Shown: positions 21,905 to 36,600 of the stretch, one piece after another | Layout: each line of letters opens with the position of its first letter | How positions within the stretch are numbered: the stretch's first letter is position 1 | From: Arion vulgaris | Taxonomy: Eukaryota; Mollusca; Gastropoda; Stylommatophora; Arionidae | Length of the DNA: 64,000 nt | Assembly (NCBI GenBank): GCA_020796225.1 | Contig: CM036765.1 | Coordinates: 806,001-870,000, forward strand | Reading direction: 5' to 3' | Notes under the pieces: model-generated | Seen by the model: only the letters and a program-made list of their open reading frames with translations | Told to the model about the DNA's origin: nothing | Databases searched by the model: none | Made by a program: the position numbers and the translations under genes

Positions 21905-22900
21905 GAACATTAGTATGAATATTTATAGATGTTAATATGTTATTAGATGGAGCAAGCACACATTTATAGGGGCTGTAATTTTAACACCCTTCAATTTATG
22001 GTCATTGTCGTACATTTCAGAAACAATGCACAAGTAAAAATAGGTAACAATTAACTGGCATCAACAGAGACATCGAAATAGGGAAGACTGCAGTAAAACT
22101 TGGTAAATAGTGAAACACGTCAAACAAAGTACTATAGTTTTACAAAATACATAAACAGTGACGATAAACAGCAGTTTGACTTAAAGTGCTTTATAGCAAC
22201 GAACAAAAGGAGTGACAAATTAAAAGTGAATCACAAATGACACAAATACCAACGTATCAAGGAAATCTGGAATAAAATTTGGAATATACAATTAAATGTA
22301 ACACAAACACACATAAAATAGAAATGAAGCGGAAAAGAAACATCTAGTAAATATATAACTTGAATACATGCAATATAACCATTTTAACCAAGATTACAAA
22401 GTCAGGGAAAGAAATATAAGAAGCATAAGAATGTAATAATGGCAACATATAACTATACATTAGCATAGAACATGAAAAAGACAAGAAGCATAGAATGTAA
22501 TATTTGATCATTCAATTGTATGCTACATGACCTTACAAAGAAATCAACCATTTTGACCAGCGGCTCAAAGATTAATTCTTATGCTTCTATTACATTTCCC
22601 ATGCTTTGAATCTATATGGATAGTGAGTATTAATCTTTGTACATAGACTCTCTTCCCAGTGAACTTGTGACATTGGGAAATATAGATATAAGCGCATTAA
22701 GTGATTAGGTTAGATCATTGTTTCTTATCGACCATAGCTTTTGAGGCGTGATTTGGTTCATTTGAGATTAGGATTCCTATCAGTATTGAGAATCTGTAGT
22801 ATTTGGTCGTCCATTTGTGATTCATTTTAATTTGTCACCTGCTTGTTCTTACTTTATGTATAGGACATTACTTTAAGGCTGTAATTTATCCTTCATTTTG
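21905..22900. repeat. AT-rich region with imperfect inverted arms and repeat B
   Basis: 22075-22330 shares GTACTATAGTTTTACAAAAT and neighbouring sequence with 49690-49990 in inverted orientation (repeat B). The segment GTGACAAATTAAAAGTGAAT at about 22215 recurs reversed near 22800-22845, and the AAGCATAAGAATGTAATA segments near 22410-22500 recur reversed at about 22575-22600, suggesting a decayed foldback structure. Confidence 0.45.
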
Positions 22901-23079
22901 TATTTTGTAAAACATATACATTGTTATGGTTTTGCAAACAGAGACATCTAGATATGCAGGTAACATAGTAACAATAGATGGGGCATCGTCAACTAGGATA
23001 TAAACAAATGGATAAATAAGGCCATAATTGCATGTCAATCTGCATTTGAAGATTTTTCCAGGGTAAGACAATAACTAAA

Positions 23080-23540
23080 TGAAAGATATGAGAGCTGGAT
23101 AGTACTATTCTATGGATCTGAATGCTGGAGAACAACAGAAAATAGACTGTCAGCATTTCATACAACCTGCCTGAGAAAAATTCTCATATTTTGGATAGCC
23201 AAAATCAGCAAACAAGTACTGGTCAGCAGGTGCAATCAAGAGGAAATGCCCACAGTGATAGAAGGCTGGAACTGAATAGGATATTTTTCAGATGTGATCC
23301 ACAAACCATCACAAGAAATTCAATGTGGTGGACCCTGAAGGGAAGATGAAGAGTTGGCAGACCAAAGACAACCTGATGGAGAACAGCAGATGAGATGTAC
23401 AGTGTATGTCATTGATGGGTTCCCAGTGAAGGATGGCTACTGATCGAGCACAATGGAGATATTTTATTGTTGCCTACAAGACACCACAATGCATGCTGGC
23501 AACTGACTGTTGTGTTGATCAATGTTCAGGGAAACAAAGA
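23080..23540 (+). mobile_element. LINE-G C-terminal fragment
   Basis: Broken frames give YGSECWRTTENRLSAFHTTC, LRKILIFWIAKIS, then the GRPRNTWRR-like and MAQDR-like C-terminal blocks in degraded form. Ends close to the CUB gene 3' end. Confidence 0.6.
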
Positions 23541-23584
23541 ATTATAACATCCACATTGTTACATTTTCATGTTTATCAAATCTT

Positions 23585-23643
23585 ATAAGGATTGATCAAA
23601 TCTATTAAGATAACTATTGATCAAATCTATTAAGATAACTATA
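23585..23643. repeat. 26-base direct duplication in the 3' flank of the CUB gene
   Basis: ATTGATCAAATCTATTAAGA plus TAACT occurs twice in tandem just beyond the stop codon of the minus-strand gene. Confidence 0.8.
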
Positions 23644-23666
23644 TTGTTATCTCACCGTCTCATTAG

Positions 23667-24433
23667 TCACTGTGCCAGCCTCAGTTCAGGCTCGTCATCT
23701 GATTTGTGGCTACCTACAGTGCTAGCCAGTGAGTTACTGTGTTGCTCTTGAGGTGTGTATCCCCTTCTCACCAGATAAGAATAAATAGGTGGGTCTGTTG
23801 GTTGAATTTGTGTCATCGTGTCTGGATTTTGTTGGTAAGGTGGGGGTTGATATGTGGGAATCATGTGGACTGGTTGGAACTGAGGAGGACCGGCCATCAT
23901 AGGAACAAAATGAGATGGATGATATGCACCATATGGAACTTGCTGCATCTGAGATTGTGGAAGTGGCTGCTGCTGTGGTTTATTAGGTTTTGATTTAGGG
24001 TTTGAAGCTTTATCTCTCTGTTTGTTTTTATGTAAACTTTTTTTCTGCTTTCGAGCTCTAGCACGTTGACGTGATCGATAATCTTCACTTCTACTCTCAT
24101 CTTCTGACTCAGTGTCTGATTGTGTTTCAGACTGAGTTCTTGATCTTTCAGTACTCTCTTCATCTGTAGACTGTGAGCGTTTCTTCACTGAGTTACTACT
24201 GCTGGAGACTTCCGATTCCTGGTATGAGGAATGATCAGATGTACGATCACTAACTACATCATTGTACAAGGGAGGATGCTTATTTCCCTTGTTTCGTAAA
24301 TTCACATTAGTTGTAATCATCTTTTTCGAATTTTCTGGATCACCTTCTATAAAGGAGGCATTGCTGGATACATATCTTGACCTTGCTTTGTTTTTCTCAT
24401 CATTCATTAGCTGTCTTTTCTGGAACACATCAT
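23667..24433 (-). CDS. CUB membrane protein exon 6: low-complexity tail with three PPxY motifs, stop codon
   Basis: Acceptor ...ttaacag; stop TGA at 23667-23669. About 255 residues: a charged start (DDVFQKRQLMNDEKNKARSR), a Ser/Glu/Arg-rich stretch, a Lys/Arg-rich stretch (RQRARARKQKKSLHKNKQRD), then a Pro/Gln/Met/Tyr-rich end. PPxY motifs lie at 24264-24275 (PPLY), 23835-23846 (PPPY) and 23781-23792 (PPIY). The long uninterrupted frame inside otherwise stop-rich DNA supports real coding. Confidence 0.75.
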
Positions 24434-24642
24434 CTGTTAATAGATAATTGAAAACTGTTACTATGTTGTTTTTTGTGTGGCGGGAAGAGAGAAAGAGTGT
24501 TTATGGTTTTTTAATGTTAGAAAATGTGAAACAAATAAGGATAAATAATAAGTATAAAGAATTAAACTTTTCCAACTTTAAATATTGAAGAGTTTACCTA
24601 AAAATAGAGGGAAGGACTGGATCTAATAATTGAATTAGAGAT

Positions 24643-24681
<39 letters not shown>

Positions 24682-27600
24682 CTCTCATACCGGTATAAGT
24701 TACATAGAGCCTGCAAGTAATTTCTCCATATCGCTCTGTCCTGGGCAACTTGCACAATCTCTTCCATGGAATTCAGTCTATTTCTTGTTTCGCTCAGTAA
24801 AGTTCATTTCAGGGTTCCCCTAGGGAGTTCAATCTTTTTTGAAACCTTTGCCTCTCACTTCCATGTCTGCTTTGTTATTCTTTGATCATTTCTTCTCAAG
24901 GGATGCCCAACATATCTCCATTTTCTCTTTCTTATAACAGATGTTACCAGTGGTTGACCTGACATTTCTCTGATTTCATCATTTGGTATAATAATTGGAG
25001 GGTTGGGTATAACTGGATAAAATTCTGCCTGTGAAACTAACTGGATAAAGTGATAAATTAAGACAACAGAAGGTATATATGATCAAATTTAACAATTTCC
25101 AATTGTACAAGCTTACAATAGACCTTGTTACTATCATTTTATCAATTTATAGGTCACAGATATTTGCAATGAAACAATGTTATATTCTCAGTTTAAATGT
25201 AGCAACATTTGTAACATTACAGCAGATGATGAAATATACTGATACAGTAACTGTTCTTACAATGTTAAATATGTAGATATTTTATTACAGTGTACAAAAC
25301 TAGTGGTCAACATGCTTTTCTTGTATATGGGAGCACATTATTGTATTTAGCATTCACATAGTGTAGTTATATGATCGTTAGGATCTGCATAGGCAAAATA
25401 AGATTCAAAATGTCACTATTATTAAAGCTAGTGGTACAGTCATCCCAGTAATACAACAAGTTAGGTTCTGGATCACCATTGTAAAATATAAATTGCATTA
25501 TGATGTGAGGAGAAAAGAATAAAGAGTTTTAAGAGCCAGGAAGCACCGAGCCAATGAATATGTAAGACGCCCAGGGGAAGCACCGGAGCCAATGAATATG
25601 TAAGACGCCCAGGGAAGCACTGGAGCCAATGAATATGTAAGACGCCTAGGGAAGCACCGAGCCAATGAATATGTAAGAACCTCAGGGAAGCACCGGAGCC
25701 AATGAATATGTAAGACGCCCAGGGGAAGCACCGGAGCCAATGAATATGTAAGACGCCCAGGGAAGCACTGGGCCAATGAATATGTAAGACGCCCAGGGAA
25801 GCACCGGAGCCAATGAATATGTAAGACTCCCATGGGGAAGCAACCGGAGCCAATGAATATGTAAGACTCCCAGGGAAGCACTGGAGCCAATGAATATGAA
25901 GAATAAATAGAATGAATAAAGATTAAGAAACGACAAATCAAACAATGTATGTAATAGCAAATATACACCCAGAAAGACTAGCAATGTCATGTGTTTTAAA
26001 CTCAGGAAGCACTGAGTGCTTAAGAATAAGTGTAAGCAATCCGTTAGTTTGATAATTTGTTTTCCAGAAGCCCAAAGTGCACTGCAATAATTATGTAAGA
26101 GCTTCAGGGAAGCCTTTTTATTTGACTTTTTTTTATGCGTCTTGCTAAAATACTTAAACCTACCAAAGAAAAATTGGTTATTAATTTGCTGACCTTACAA
26201 CAGTTTTGTATCTCAGACCTATATATGTTTAGTCTCCTCCCAGCAGATTTGAAAGAGTATGCACACTGATAGCTCTCCTATGACTAGTAAACATACTTCT
26301 TATTTCTGGACCACAGAGTCAAGTACTACTGGTACTTTTTATTCCAAATTCTCTCAAACACAGTGTAAGAAGAGATTTCTAGAACAGGCCTTTGTGCACA
26401 CTTCATAAACAGTGTTTTTCATCACCTGTGTTACCTCTGAGGTCCAGCTTTACCGTATATTTGCCGTATATTCCGGTAAAACTCTGGATGTTGAAAGCAC
26501 CTATAAATACCATCTACTCATACAAGAACAGATCTTTTTTGATCCTTTGGAAGCATGGATGCAATGATAGCAACTGAAATTTCAGTCATTTAAAGGTGGG
26601 TAATGTCCTCAACTTCCATTCACATATTGGAAGCAGTTGTCCTCTGTGCTTCATTCCAAGAAGAGTGAATTTTGAAAATGCAAAGAAAAACCACGATGAT
26701 GCAGATCGCTATCCATATCTGTATTTTCAGTAACTCAGTAAGCTGACTTAGAAAAGTTCAAGCTGGTTGTGTGCACAGATAGTGGCACAGTGGTTGTGTG
26801 CACAGACAGTCTGTGCTGATTTTGGGACTGCATTCGCATTCATTTTCCTACATGGATGTGCAAGAGACAAGGCAAAATTAACAAGAAGACAGACTTGTGA
26901 GCGCTGCTATAGTGGCAATTGGCAGAACAATTGACAGTTCTGATATACTGAACGACATTAGGAAGACTGGTCTGACATGGGATTCATGTCCAATCTACAG
27001 GAACTTGGAGTCAAACATGGCACTGCTAGATTTGAACACTACAAGTCATGAACAGCTTGTTAACTTTTCAGTGTTATCAGTCAACATTTCCTACTGCTAG
27101 TACTATATAGTTCTATCATTTATGTGATAATTTAAAAGTATGTTGCAGTTCACCACATGTTTTGTCACTGATGAAACAAATGACAAAGATAGAGACTTTA
27201 ACTCGCCATTATAAAAAACACCAGTGTCATCATCTTCAGTTGGGATCACATTTTTCCGAGGTATTGTGGCTGTTATGCCCCCAGAATTTTGATTGACTTG
27301 ATTTTGTTTCATCTCCGTAGACCAAACATTTGTTGGTTGACTCTTCATATTGAAGGTGGTACCTGAAAGTTGTCAATTTCAACCTAAGTCATGATGTAAT
27401 ATTGTTTATATATTTTAAAAAAAGGGTTTAAAAGCGTGTTTATATATTACTATTCTCTACTTCATTAACAAATATTCCACATGATTGTATGTACATATAT
27501 TAACTAGATTCTGTGACAAAACTGAAAACCACAAGTGTAAAACTTAACTAAAGCAAATATTGGTACTATTTTTTAGAATACCCACAATTAAAAATATCAC

Positions 27601-30600
27601 AAAAAGTTAGCAGACTAACAAATGTATAAATAAAAGCATTTCTGCATTTTCTTTATCATGTCTTTTACAAAATGTTGCTCTTATCACAGCATGCCTGAAT
27701 TAATCTTGCTCTCTAAGTCAGTGCATTCATGTCCATCTTCTTCAACCTTCGCCCCTCTGGAGGCATAGGTAATCTTTTCCAGAACTCTCCCCATTTTCTT
27801 ACATTCTGTCTATTCCAACATATTTTTATTTGTTACTCTCTGGTTTCAGATTCTGATAATATACTTTAAGGGGGGAGTCTGGTCTTGAAACTTTTTTCGT
27901 TGCTTTGGTATTAATGTAGAATTTGTATAACAATTTTGAAAGATTATGACTTAGAATAGTAGAAAAAATTAGTAAAAAAAGTCAAGCGTTACATGGAAAC
28001 AATACAAAATGGCAGGCAAGCACAAATTTTCAAATCCCTAAGGCTCTGAAGTTAATGAATATAATGAATTCTGTTTCCACTCTAAGTGAGCATTGTAATA
28101 TCTACAAATTACACATTATTTTTAGGATATATTAAATATTACATTTTTATGAATTTTTGTGTAAACACACCCTCCAAAAACAGCTTTTTTGACCAAATTT
28201 TGAGGGAATTTTTACCCAAAAATTTATAAAAATTAAATATTTAATATATCCTAAAAAGAATGTGTAATATTTTAGATATTACAATTGCGCACCTTAGAGT
28301 GAAAACAGAATTCATTTACATTCATTAGATTCAGAGCCTTAGGGATTTGAAAATTTGTGCTTGTGGCCATTTTGTATTGTTTCCATGGCAACACTTTGAC
28401 ATTTTTTTTTTACTAATTTTTTCTACTATTCTAAGTCATACTCTTTCAAAATGCTTATACAAATTTTATATTAATATGAAAACAACGAAAATAGATTCTT
28501 GATTTTCAAGACCCGAATCCCCCCCTTAAGGGATCTCAGAACTCACGAAATGACATATTTTCTTTAAAATATCGATTTTCCAAATATGTTATATTCTGTT
28601 AGTTTTATATCTCTAGAATAAAAATCAGTTTTAAAAAATTGAATTTTTTTTTTTAATTTGAAAATGAGTTTTTAAACAGCCCACCCTCTAGGAGATTTAA
28701 CGATTTTTAAGAGGCAATGTCTAGAAATACCGTTTGGTTGGTACTTAGTGATGGGTATCTATATTCTTTAAGACATATCGAATTATGTATCATTGTAAAG
28801 TACCGGTGTGAGAAAATTGTGATGGTTCATCCAATCCAATTCTATGGAAGCTGAAGTTGCCAAGCTTATTTTTGCCAGGTGTGAGAAAGAGACAACTTGT
28901 TTATTGCCAGTTGCTCTGTGATGGAGATTTCAAAGCTTTTGTAGAGACAAATAAATCTTTCAACTATGATATTCAAATTGTCAAAGAAGATTTTATCAAT
29001 CGCACAGCTAAAAAAAAGTTCTCATTAGTCTACGTCAATATTTGCCTATATTAAAAAATGGTAGTTCTCTCATGCTCTATATCAAATAGCATGAGATAGC
29101 TCAGAAGGAAGGAGGCACATATAATACAGGTGGATTTAACATATAATTATACGGGACGGATGTTCCGTAAATCATACAAGCGATTTATGTGGAAATTCTT
29201 TGGTAAGATCTTTTCGTATTTCACCAAAAATATTTTTAAATTGCAGTTTTCTCCCAATTGTGATTTTGACTAATCTAGGAAGTGTTTCGCAAGTTAGTCT
29301 GGCATACATATAGATCTATCAATACTGAGGGGGCACTCAGATATAGTAATGCAAGTTTTGAGAAATATATTTTTAAGAAATATATTTTTAAACACAATAT
29401 TTTTAGTAACCATAAGTTCCTATTTGTTTGGTAAAAATTGTATATGTCTTATTAAGACATGTTGCACTTCTATCTGCTTGTTATCTGTCCCAGAACAAAT
29501 TAAAGTTGCTAGGTTCCTAGAACTTTGGCTTATTTAAGTATTTCAATTTTTTTTAAAAGAATAATATGAACCAGTTGTGAGTACTTACCTATTTTACGAC
29601 ATTGTTTATAATCTAACATGGCCGCCATTTCCATGGCAACCCGACAAGTAATTTATTTAAAAGTTATATAATATTTCATCCCAGACCAACCCTAGTACTA
29701 CCTGAAAAACAATATCTCGATTGAGAAATAAGGTAGTTAGCAACCGTTTGTCCTGTCTCCCCAAATGTGGAATGCAGAATCTTCGATTCTTTACACAGCT
29801 GTTTTTGTGTAGATGGTCAGCATGCTAGATGTTGTTGAGGTTATACCAAGTCTCTACTCTACAACTACTCCAAGCAGCAACTACATTACAGCAACTTCAT
29901 CTAATAGATGAAGGTTTCTGTGGCCACAGAGACTACTATAATTTATAACAGATCAACTAACCACCTAAGCTATTTCCACAGCAAATGGGATGGAGCTAAG
30001 ACAAGTACATTACAGTAAATGAGAAGCATTATACAGAGGAAGACAGAGGAAAATATTAGCATATCCTTCTAGATTTGCTAAAAGAGCAATGGCTTCTGTA
30101 AACTAACTAATACTACATCTAAGAATGAACAAATGTTGCTACAAACTGATTTCATATGGCCCAAAAATAAGCAATGACACACACATAAACAAATAGTGAG
30201 TCTACATTATCTTTCTAGTTATTCAAATATCTGTCATTGATAACTCAATTTATCATTTCCAAACAAACAGTTCAATACTATTGGTTATTGGTTACTAAAC
30301 TGACGCATTGCACTCCGGGCAGTCCCGTAGGTGCTCAGTCTGCCCCAACAGATTTCGAAGAGTATGCATACTGATGGTTCCTGTGGCTCGCTGATTAAAC
30401 ACACCTCTCACTCACTCATACCGAAACCTGCCCTTCTGGATCTTGTGAAGCATCAACTGAGAGTCAGATACAACAACTGCCCCAGTAAATGAAGTCCCAG
30501 AAATCCAAATGAGGGCAGCAGTAACGGCCTCAACCTCCATCCTCATACTAGAAGTAGTTGTCCTGTATGCCGCACTTCGCTCTGCAACAACTCTACCATG

Positions 30601-33600
30601 CACATTAGCCAAGAAACCCCAGCCGACTTTCATAACACAAGTCTGTGGCGACAGGTCTCTATATCAATTCTGGCAGTTTCATTGCAAAATTAACAGGAGG
30701 AATACCAGCCAGTCTTTCCTACTTTACGTGACTCGTCAGGAGCCGTCTTAACAACAGATGCAGAAAAGGGGCAGGGGTTCCTTCATCGTTCGTGGAACAG
30801 ACAGAAAAAGGTGATAAAACTGACAGCCATAATATCATGAGTGTTCTTCGTGATATTACTAGCTCTAGAGAAGCTTACATTGACTTAATAACAAAGGAGG
30901 ATGTTGTTAATGCACTCAAGGCAAGCCACAGCACCGCTCCAGGGCCTGATGGTGTCCAATATCATCACATCAAACAGCTGGACGAGACTGTTATTAATGC
31001 AGTTGTGATGGATTTTAACAAAAGTGTACAGAATGCTGTGGTACCCGAGGATTGGCTTCATAGTTATTTATGACCGCTCCATAAACATGGGAAGGATCCT
31101 AAACTGCTCAGCAGCTACGCATACTCACCTTGCAAAATGTATATGGCAAATTACTAGAGAAGATAGTGGCCAGAAAGGTAATGTGTCACTTAGAGAATGA
31201 CCACATCCTCCCTGACACTTTGGGTAGCTACCTGCCAATGAAAGGGACATGGGACAATGCTGGCACGTTTGCATATGATGTTTATAAAGGCTTCCAATCC
31301 AAGCAAGAGACTTGCTGTGGCCATCGACTTGGAGGATGCTTATAACGAGGTGAATTTTTCAATAATGGTGCGCTCTTTGATTAAATGTGAAGTTAATCCT
31401 TGGCTGGTAAACTGGATAGATGCTTCTTTAATGGAGAGAACAGTTGCACTACGTTTAGGAACATGGACATCGGATCCTGCATGTATATGCCCGGGATTAC
31501 CCCTGGGTTCTCCTCTATCACCCGTGATGTTTAATATTTACACAGCAAATCTAGCTAAAATTCAGCCAACCGGATTGGGTCTGACATTGACATTTGCAGA
31601 TGATATCTTAATATATAGGACTGGGTCAGATAGACGAGATGGTTGACGACATTCAGAAAACATTGCGTACCATCTCGGGTTGGTGTAGAGAGTCTCGCTC
31701 TCAGGTCAATCCTGAAATGCATGTATGTTGTGGTGCTCGTTGAATAATCACATCGACAAGGCTGACCTACCCCATGTAATCTTTGATGAACATACCATCA
31801 AGCGCAGAGACAGGCTGCACTATCTTGGAATAACCTTTGATCGCAGTGTATCTTTCAAACACCATATTGAACAGACGATACAACGGTGCAAGTGTGGTCT
31901 TGCGGCTCTCAAAGTTATGGTGGCCGCACACCTTGAGCAGAGACTACTTGCACTTTTGTTCGATCGACTGGTAATGTCAGTGGTAGATTACGGACTCGAA
32001 TTCTTACGATATCAAGATCACAATGTGAACGACTCGAACGGGTTCAGAATGAAGGTATGCATATAGTTCTGGGCTGCACTAGAGATACCCCATTGTGAAG
32101 ATGAGATATATGCTTGGCCTTCTGTCACTACGCTCCCGTCATGCAATTGCCCGAACCAAGGCATATATGCGGATTACTTCGGATAAGAGACATCCACTAC
32201 ACAAGAACACTAATGATGTTAAGGGCATGAGAATCAAGCATGGTATGTCGTGGATGGCCCAGGCTGAGAGAACAATTAGCCAGGTGACTACGGTCACAAC
32301 CAAAAGGGGAAGAATGGATCCCAACAGATGGTAGCATGAACAACTATCTCAACGTTATCATTACTCTTGGAAGAGAATGTAGAGATTGGGGCAACATGAA
32401 GGCTGATCTGGCAGTTAAGCAGCTGATAGAAGATAATGCAAGGGATGATGATGTTGTTGTATATACCGATAGGTCGGTTCAACGTGGTGAGAAAACAGTT
32501 CAATACAAATTTATAAATCAACAATAATCAGAATTTCAGTTTCTACTGAAATTATTGAATGTGTTATTAATAAAACAAATTATGTAGCTTTATGGAATAG
32601 CAAGCATTTTACTAGCTTTATGTATTAGCATTAAATAGTATGTGTTATACTAGCTTTATGTATTAGCCTTAAATGGTATGTCTGATAAAAGTTCTTGTAC
32701 TTGTCACTAAAGAATATGTGTTTTATTGGCTTCCTATACTAGCATTAAATAGCAATCAATTACTCCATACCACTCCATCCTGGCATCTCGTCCAATCTCT
32801 ACTATAGAATTGAGTCAAATATTTCTCGCATATTTCAGTAAGGCTTGTTTTTTCATGGTTTCACTAGGGCATCCTTTCTTTCTTGAACTCTTTGCTTCCC
32901 ATTGCAATGCATGCTTTATGATTCTTTGATCATCTCTTCTCTTTCTTATACAAGTTGTTACTAGTGGTTGACCAGACATTTCTCTGATTTCCAATCTCTG
33001 AATTTGTCACAATTTATGTCATAATTTTCACAATGTGCTTTCAAATGCATTCAACTTACTTTATATACCTTCAGTTATTTTCTAACTCTTGCTAGCATAT
33101 TTTAGAATTTGATACAACATTGAAAATGAAATGCATCATTCTCGGTTGCACACTGGATACACCCTGTGTGGCGATGAGGTTTCTCCTGGATTTCCCGACC
33201 ATGGAGTTCCTGGATTTCCTGATTTCCGACTCAAGATAGCTAGAGCACATGCTGCCTCAAAATAAGTGCTAAAAGGATCACCATTGCATGAGCTGCTCAG
33301 CACCAGTGGAGGAAATCGATTAAAGCAGGGCAAGTCGTGGGTTGGCCGTGCTGCAGACACTGTTCTGCTGGTATGAGGGCTCACAAATATCGGTTATGGA
33401 AAAGAATGGATTCTGATGCCTTCAATATACGGGAACACTTTTTTCACCATCATTAAATTTGATAAAAGTTGCAAAGAGAGGAATCCCATGGCGCTGGATA
33501 CAGACGTTAAGGCTATCATTGATGAAAACTGCAATGCAGACGACGTGATTTACACGGATGGATCGGTAGTTCGTCATGAAAAGTCCGCATGGGCCTTCTC

Positions 33601-36600
33601 TACAAGCTCATGTGGCAGAATGGTCAAGGAAGCCAGTGGTGCATTTCGTATGACAACAAGCAGCATGACAATGGAGGTACTGGCGGTGACTAATGCTTTA
33701 CGTTGGCTGGAGTCACAAAACTATACTCATGCATGCATTCTGAGTGATTCATTGAGTATAATCCGCAAAGGTGGAGGTTGGTTCGGTGCGCAGGCAATGA
33801 ACTGAATCATTACAAGCGCAACAATTTGCAGAATCACACTTATCTTCGTTCCGGGGCACATGGGTGTCGTTGGCAATGAGAGAGCAGACAGGCTGGCTGG
33901 CTCTGCCACCATATCAGAGGGCCAGCCAATGGATAGAACTGATATTTTGAATGCCCTCAGGAGCTGGGTTGAAGATTGGAGTAGCAAGAAAAGAACAGCA
34001 TAACAGGTACATGAGTAGGCTCATTAATCAAAATCGAACTGGTACAGTCAGTCGCTGGATGTTGTTGGAGATATTGCGAAGAGATCGGAGCACCTATGGA
34101 CATGTCCGGAGTGCAATGAAGATATTCCAAACTGAAACCGAAAATTCGTAATTTATTTATAACTTGCAGTTCCATATTTTATTTTGACTTTTAAAAGCTG
34201 ATGTTGCTTTAACAATTCACAACATATATTTTTTTAACATCTCCTGTGCAATCTAAATTGCTACCTAAAAAGATAAAATGCTCTGCTATTTTTATCATTT
34301 TTGTATTCTGCTCGTCATAAGTGTCTTTATTAGATTTGTCTTTTCATAGCATAACTGCAGTTCAACTTTTGATGCTATAGATGACAAGTCTGTTTTTCTT
34401 TTGCATATCTAGGTTGTTTTTACTTAATAATCTGCAAATACCAAATCTTCCAGTTGACTATTTTCTACTCAATCAATGCCTGTTTTACTCTTAATGTTTT
34501 AATTTAGACTAATGTACTAGCATTATCGAGCTACTGAGTTAGTGCTTGAACAACACTGTGAGCTATGAGTGTAACATGGAATGCTTTTTGCTGTGTCCAC
34601 CGTGCGTTTTTGTTGTGGGTATTCAGACAATGACAGGCAGCGGTTATGACGAACTGACTCAATCTGCCGTATGCAATGATATTGCGTGTGCAGATAGCTG
34701 GATTTTGTCATGATTGATGTTCCCTTTGACATGAATTGCAATTCAAGTGATGAACAGTTTTGTGTTGACACTTTAGTGACGGCCATATGCATTTATGGGG
34801 TGCAGGTTGCTTTTTGTGGGTACGGCTGTTTCATTCTGGAATTAGTTCACACAGGAGATAGTTGTTAGCATTTTGGGGTGATTTTCGTTTGAACAGGAAT
34901 GGAGCAATTATGGGGTGACCTGTTGCAGTGAAGTTGGAACCGTACATATGAACTAGCATTAAAACATATTTTCTCAGCATAGGACAAAAGTTTAAATATA
35001 AGAGCTGAGATTAACTGAAAGACAACATATATATAAAAACATTAACTGTACTATTAAAAAACATAGGTATATAGGTATAAAATGAGAGCAATGCTCAATG
35101 CTTTAGTTAAATGTACATATAAGATATTGACCAAAGTAGTTATGGACTGTACATGCACTACTTTCTTTGTGTTTCTCCTACCTGTCTTCATTGCAGCAAG
35201 TTCATGGGTTTCCCATTGTTTGTTGAGACCCCAGTAATTACGACTGCAGTAGACTATGATAACTGTACATATGACAAGCACAAGAGCATAGAAAGCACCT
35301 ATCATTCCCACAATGGCTGCCTGGGGAAACTTATCAAAATAACTGTAAGCACCAAGGGTGCCATCGCCAGGATTAACTCCTCCTGTGAAGAGATTTTATG
35401 TGTATTAGTTTCACTGCACTCCCAGAGAAATATTCAGTTTTGCTTACTTTGGGGCATCACATATCTCATGTTTAACCCAAGTCACTATAGCTCATGTTTA
35501 ACCTTAACTCCTTGTAGACCAAATGCCACTATGTGGCTTTGGGTTGGACATCTTTTTACCAGGAGCCACACTAAAAGGCGTTTTTTATTCTAAAAACAAA
35601 TGGCTTGTAAAAACATGGCATTTATCTTGGTCTACTAAGAGTTAAGTCACTATATCTCATGTTTAATTCATTGATTGGACCATCATCAGTTATTAGTTAC
35701 TAAACTGGCATCACAGCAGCCCGGGCAAACTAATAGGTGCTCAGTCTCCCCCAACAGATGTTGAATGGTATGTATACTGATGGTCCCTGTAGCTCACTGG
35801 GTAAACACACTTCTCTCTCTCTGTGCTACTCAAGCATCCAGTTCTACTTCTAGAAAATGTCATGTGAAACTCTTAGAGGTTGCTTGATTGATATAACATC
35901 AGTTTTATTGTTGTCCTAATCCAACAGTAAGCCGTCAAGAGACCGAAAAACTCATCATCAGTGCACATTGGGAATAACTCTGCGCTTCTATCTCAGTAGT
36001 AGTACATGAACTCTATAATACTGGTGAGGGTCTTCTGTGTCATTTTGAGGATAGTGAACATTTGTACAAACCCTTTTCAATTATTACTAATTATTTTTTT
36101 GCTCAAAAATTTTCTATACATGGAAAATACTGAATCTGTGGACAAAAACAAAACAAATAAATACAAAACAATACAAGGAAATACAATAAAACACAAAACA
36201 ATACAAGACCACATAGAGCAATACAAGGAAATATTAAAAACAAAGCAATAGTAAGCAACACAGTTCTACTAACAATATAACCAATTTCAATTTAACCAGC
36301 AAACTGATTTAAAATATACTGTACGAATGTTACTGATTGCTGGATAGAAAGATGGATGTGGGAGTGGATGACCCAGATCATGGATAAATTGGTGGGATAG
36401 GTGGATATGTGTGTCAGTGAGATGGACAAAGATTAAATATGGTAGATGGGACATGAAACAAGACAGCAGGTTATGAAATCCATCCACATATCTCTCAGAG
36501 GTTTGTAGAAGATAAGAGAACTGGACTATATGAAATGTACAATATGAAACAATAATGCAATGAGATATTAATAGGATTTAAAAAAGCAAAATAGAAGCTA

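Noticed and set aside
25473..25990. Three overlapping minus-strand frames rich in SYIFIGSGASLGVLHIHW
   Set aside because: They are the same 39-bp minisatellite read in three frames, with no selection for any one frame.
35153..35593. 146-codon plus-strand frame
   Set aside because: It is the antisense shadow of CUB exon 4 plus a TTAA MITE. The minus-strand reading has a TM helix and phase-matched splice sites.
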